DNA of 5,644 bases from an uncultured Lachnospiraceae bacterium (GTDB taxonomy: Bacteria > Bacillota > Clostridia > Lachnospirales > Lachnospiraceae): the NCBI GenBank assembly GCA_949283905.1, contig CASDUB010000198.1, positions 1-5,644 of the forward strand, read 5' to 3'. The notes beneath the pieces were generated by a model that was not told the origin of the DNA, made no database searches, and saw only the letters and a program-made list of their open reading frames with translations. This document shows positions 5,545 through 5,644 of the stretch, one piece after another. The stretch's first letter is position 1, and every line of letters starts with the position of its first letter. The position numbers and the translations under genes were made by a program.

Positions 5545-5644
5545 ATGGAGTGGTGGCAAATCCTGATATTGGTCGCAGCTATTGTTGCCGGCGTGCTTAT
5601 TGTACTCTATATCTTAGGAAAAAGAGCCCAGAAAAAAGCCGACA
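5545..5644 (+). CDS. Small membrane-anchored protein, N-terminal fragment, function unknown
   Basis: The first 33 codons are present and the gene runs off the right edge. The start is clear: GGAGGT at 5532-5537 with a 7-base spacer to the ATG. The protein opens MEWWQILILVAAIVAGVLIV followed by LYILGKRAQKKAD. That is a single membrane helix from about residue 5 to 24 followed at once by positive charges, so the N-terminus is probably outside and the body cytoplasmic, or it is an uncleaved anchor. I do not recognise the family securely. Conserved clostridial proteins of this shape exist (one N-terminal helix, a KK-rich stretch, a cytoplasmic domain), but the rest of the gene is needed to say more. 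It is transcribed away from the pseudo-deacetylase operon from its own promoter. Confidence 0.8.
   Translation, partial: MEWWQILILVAAIVAGVLIVLYILGKRAQKKAD

Noticed and set aside
5538..5644. Alternative plus-strand ATG at 5538 in another frame
   Set aside because: It is too close to the GGAGGT site, and its product is Arg/Cys-rich without features, whereas the ATG at 5545 gives a clean membrane anchor.

Overview
The window looks like chromosomal DNA from an anaerobic Firmicute, most likely a Lachnospiraceae-type clostridium. This is inferred from protein style (YlxM and Ffh N-termini, clostridial MetY, a lipoprotein trigger-factor homologue, a Lachnospiraceae-style deacetylase-like protein), strong GGAGG ribosome sites, moderate GC with AT-rich intergenic gaps, and sigma-A-like promoters. 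I see no phage, transposon, CRISPR, tRNA or rRNA signal.

Layout, read in the direction of transcription. Between 5373 and 5544 lies a divergent promoter region. Rightwards it drives a small membrane-anchored protein whose first 33 codons are present (5545 to the window end). Leftwards it appears to drive a four-gene minus-strand operon: a membrane-anchored, deacetylase-like protein that has lost its catalytic motifs (5372-4152); a secreted lipoprotein built like trigger factor without its ribosome-binding head (4124-2946); the PLP enzyme O-acetylhomoserine sulfhydrylase, MetY (2931-1660); and an M24 aminopeptidase P (1651-590). Gaps inside the operon are 8 to 27 bases and hold no terminator. 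A strong intrinsic terminator follows at 567-529.

A second minus-strand operon then begins with its own promoter, whose -35 box lies inside the terminator stem. It encodes YlxM (498-157) and, one base after its stop, the N-terminus of Ffh, the protein of the signal recognition particle (155 to the left edge).

The envelope and secretion theme is notable: an SRP component, an extracytoplasmic foldase-like lipoprotein and a membrane-anchored pseudo-deacetylase sit within 5.6 kb, with two housekeeping metabolic enzymes between them. The most unusual items are the relocated trigger-factor architecture, the catalytically degenerate deacetylase-like protein with a calcium-loop motif and an in-frame 12-bp repeat, and the interlocked terminator and promoter at 516-567.
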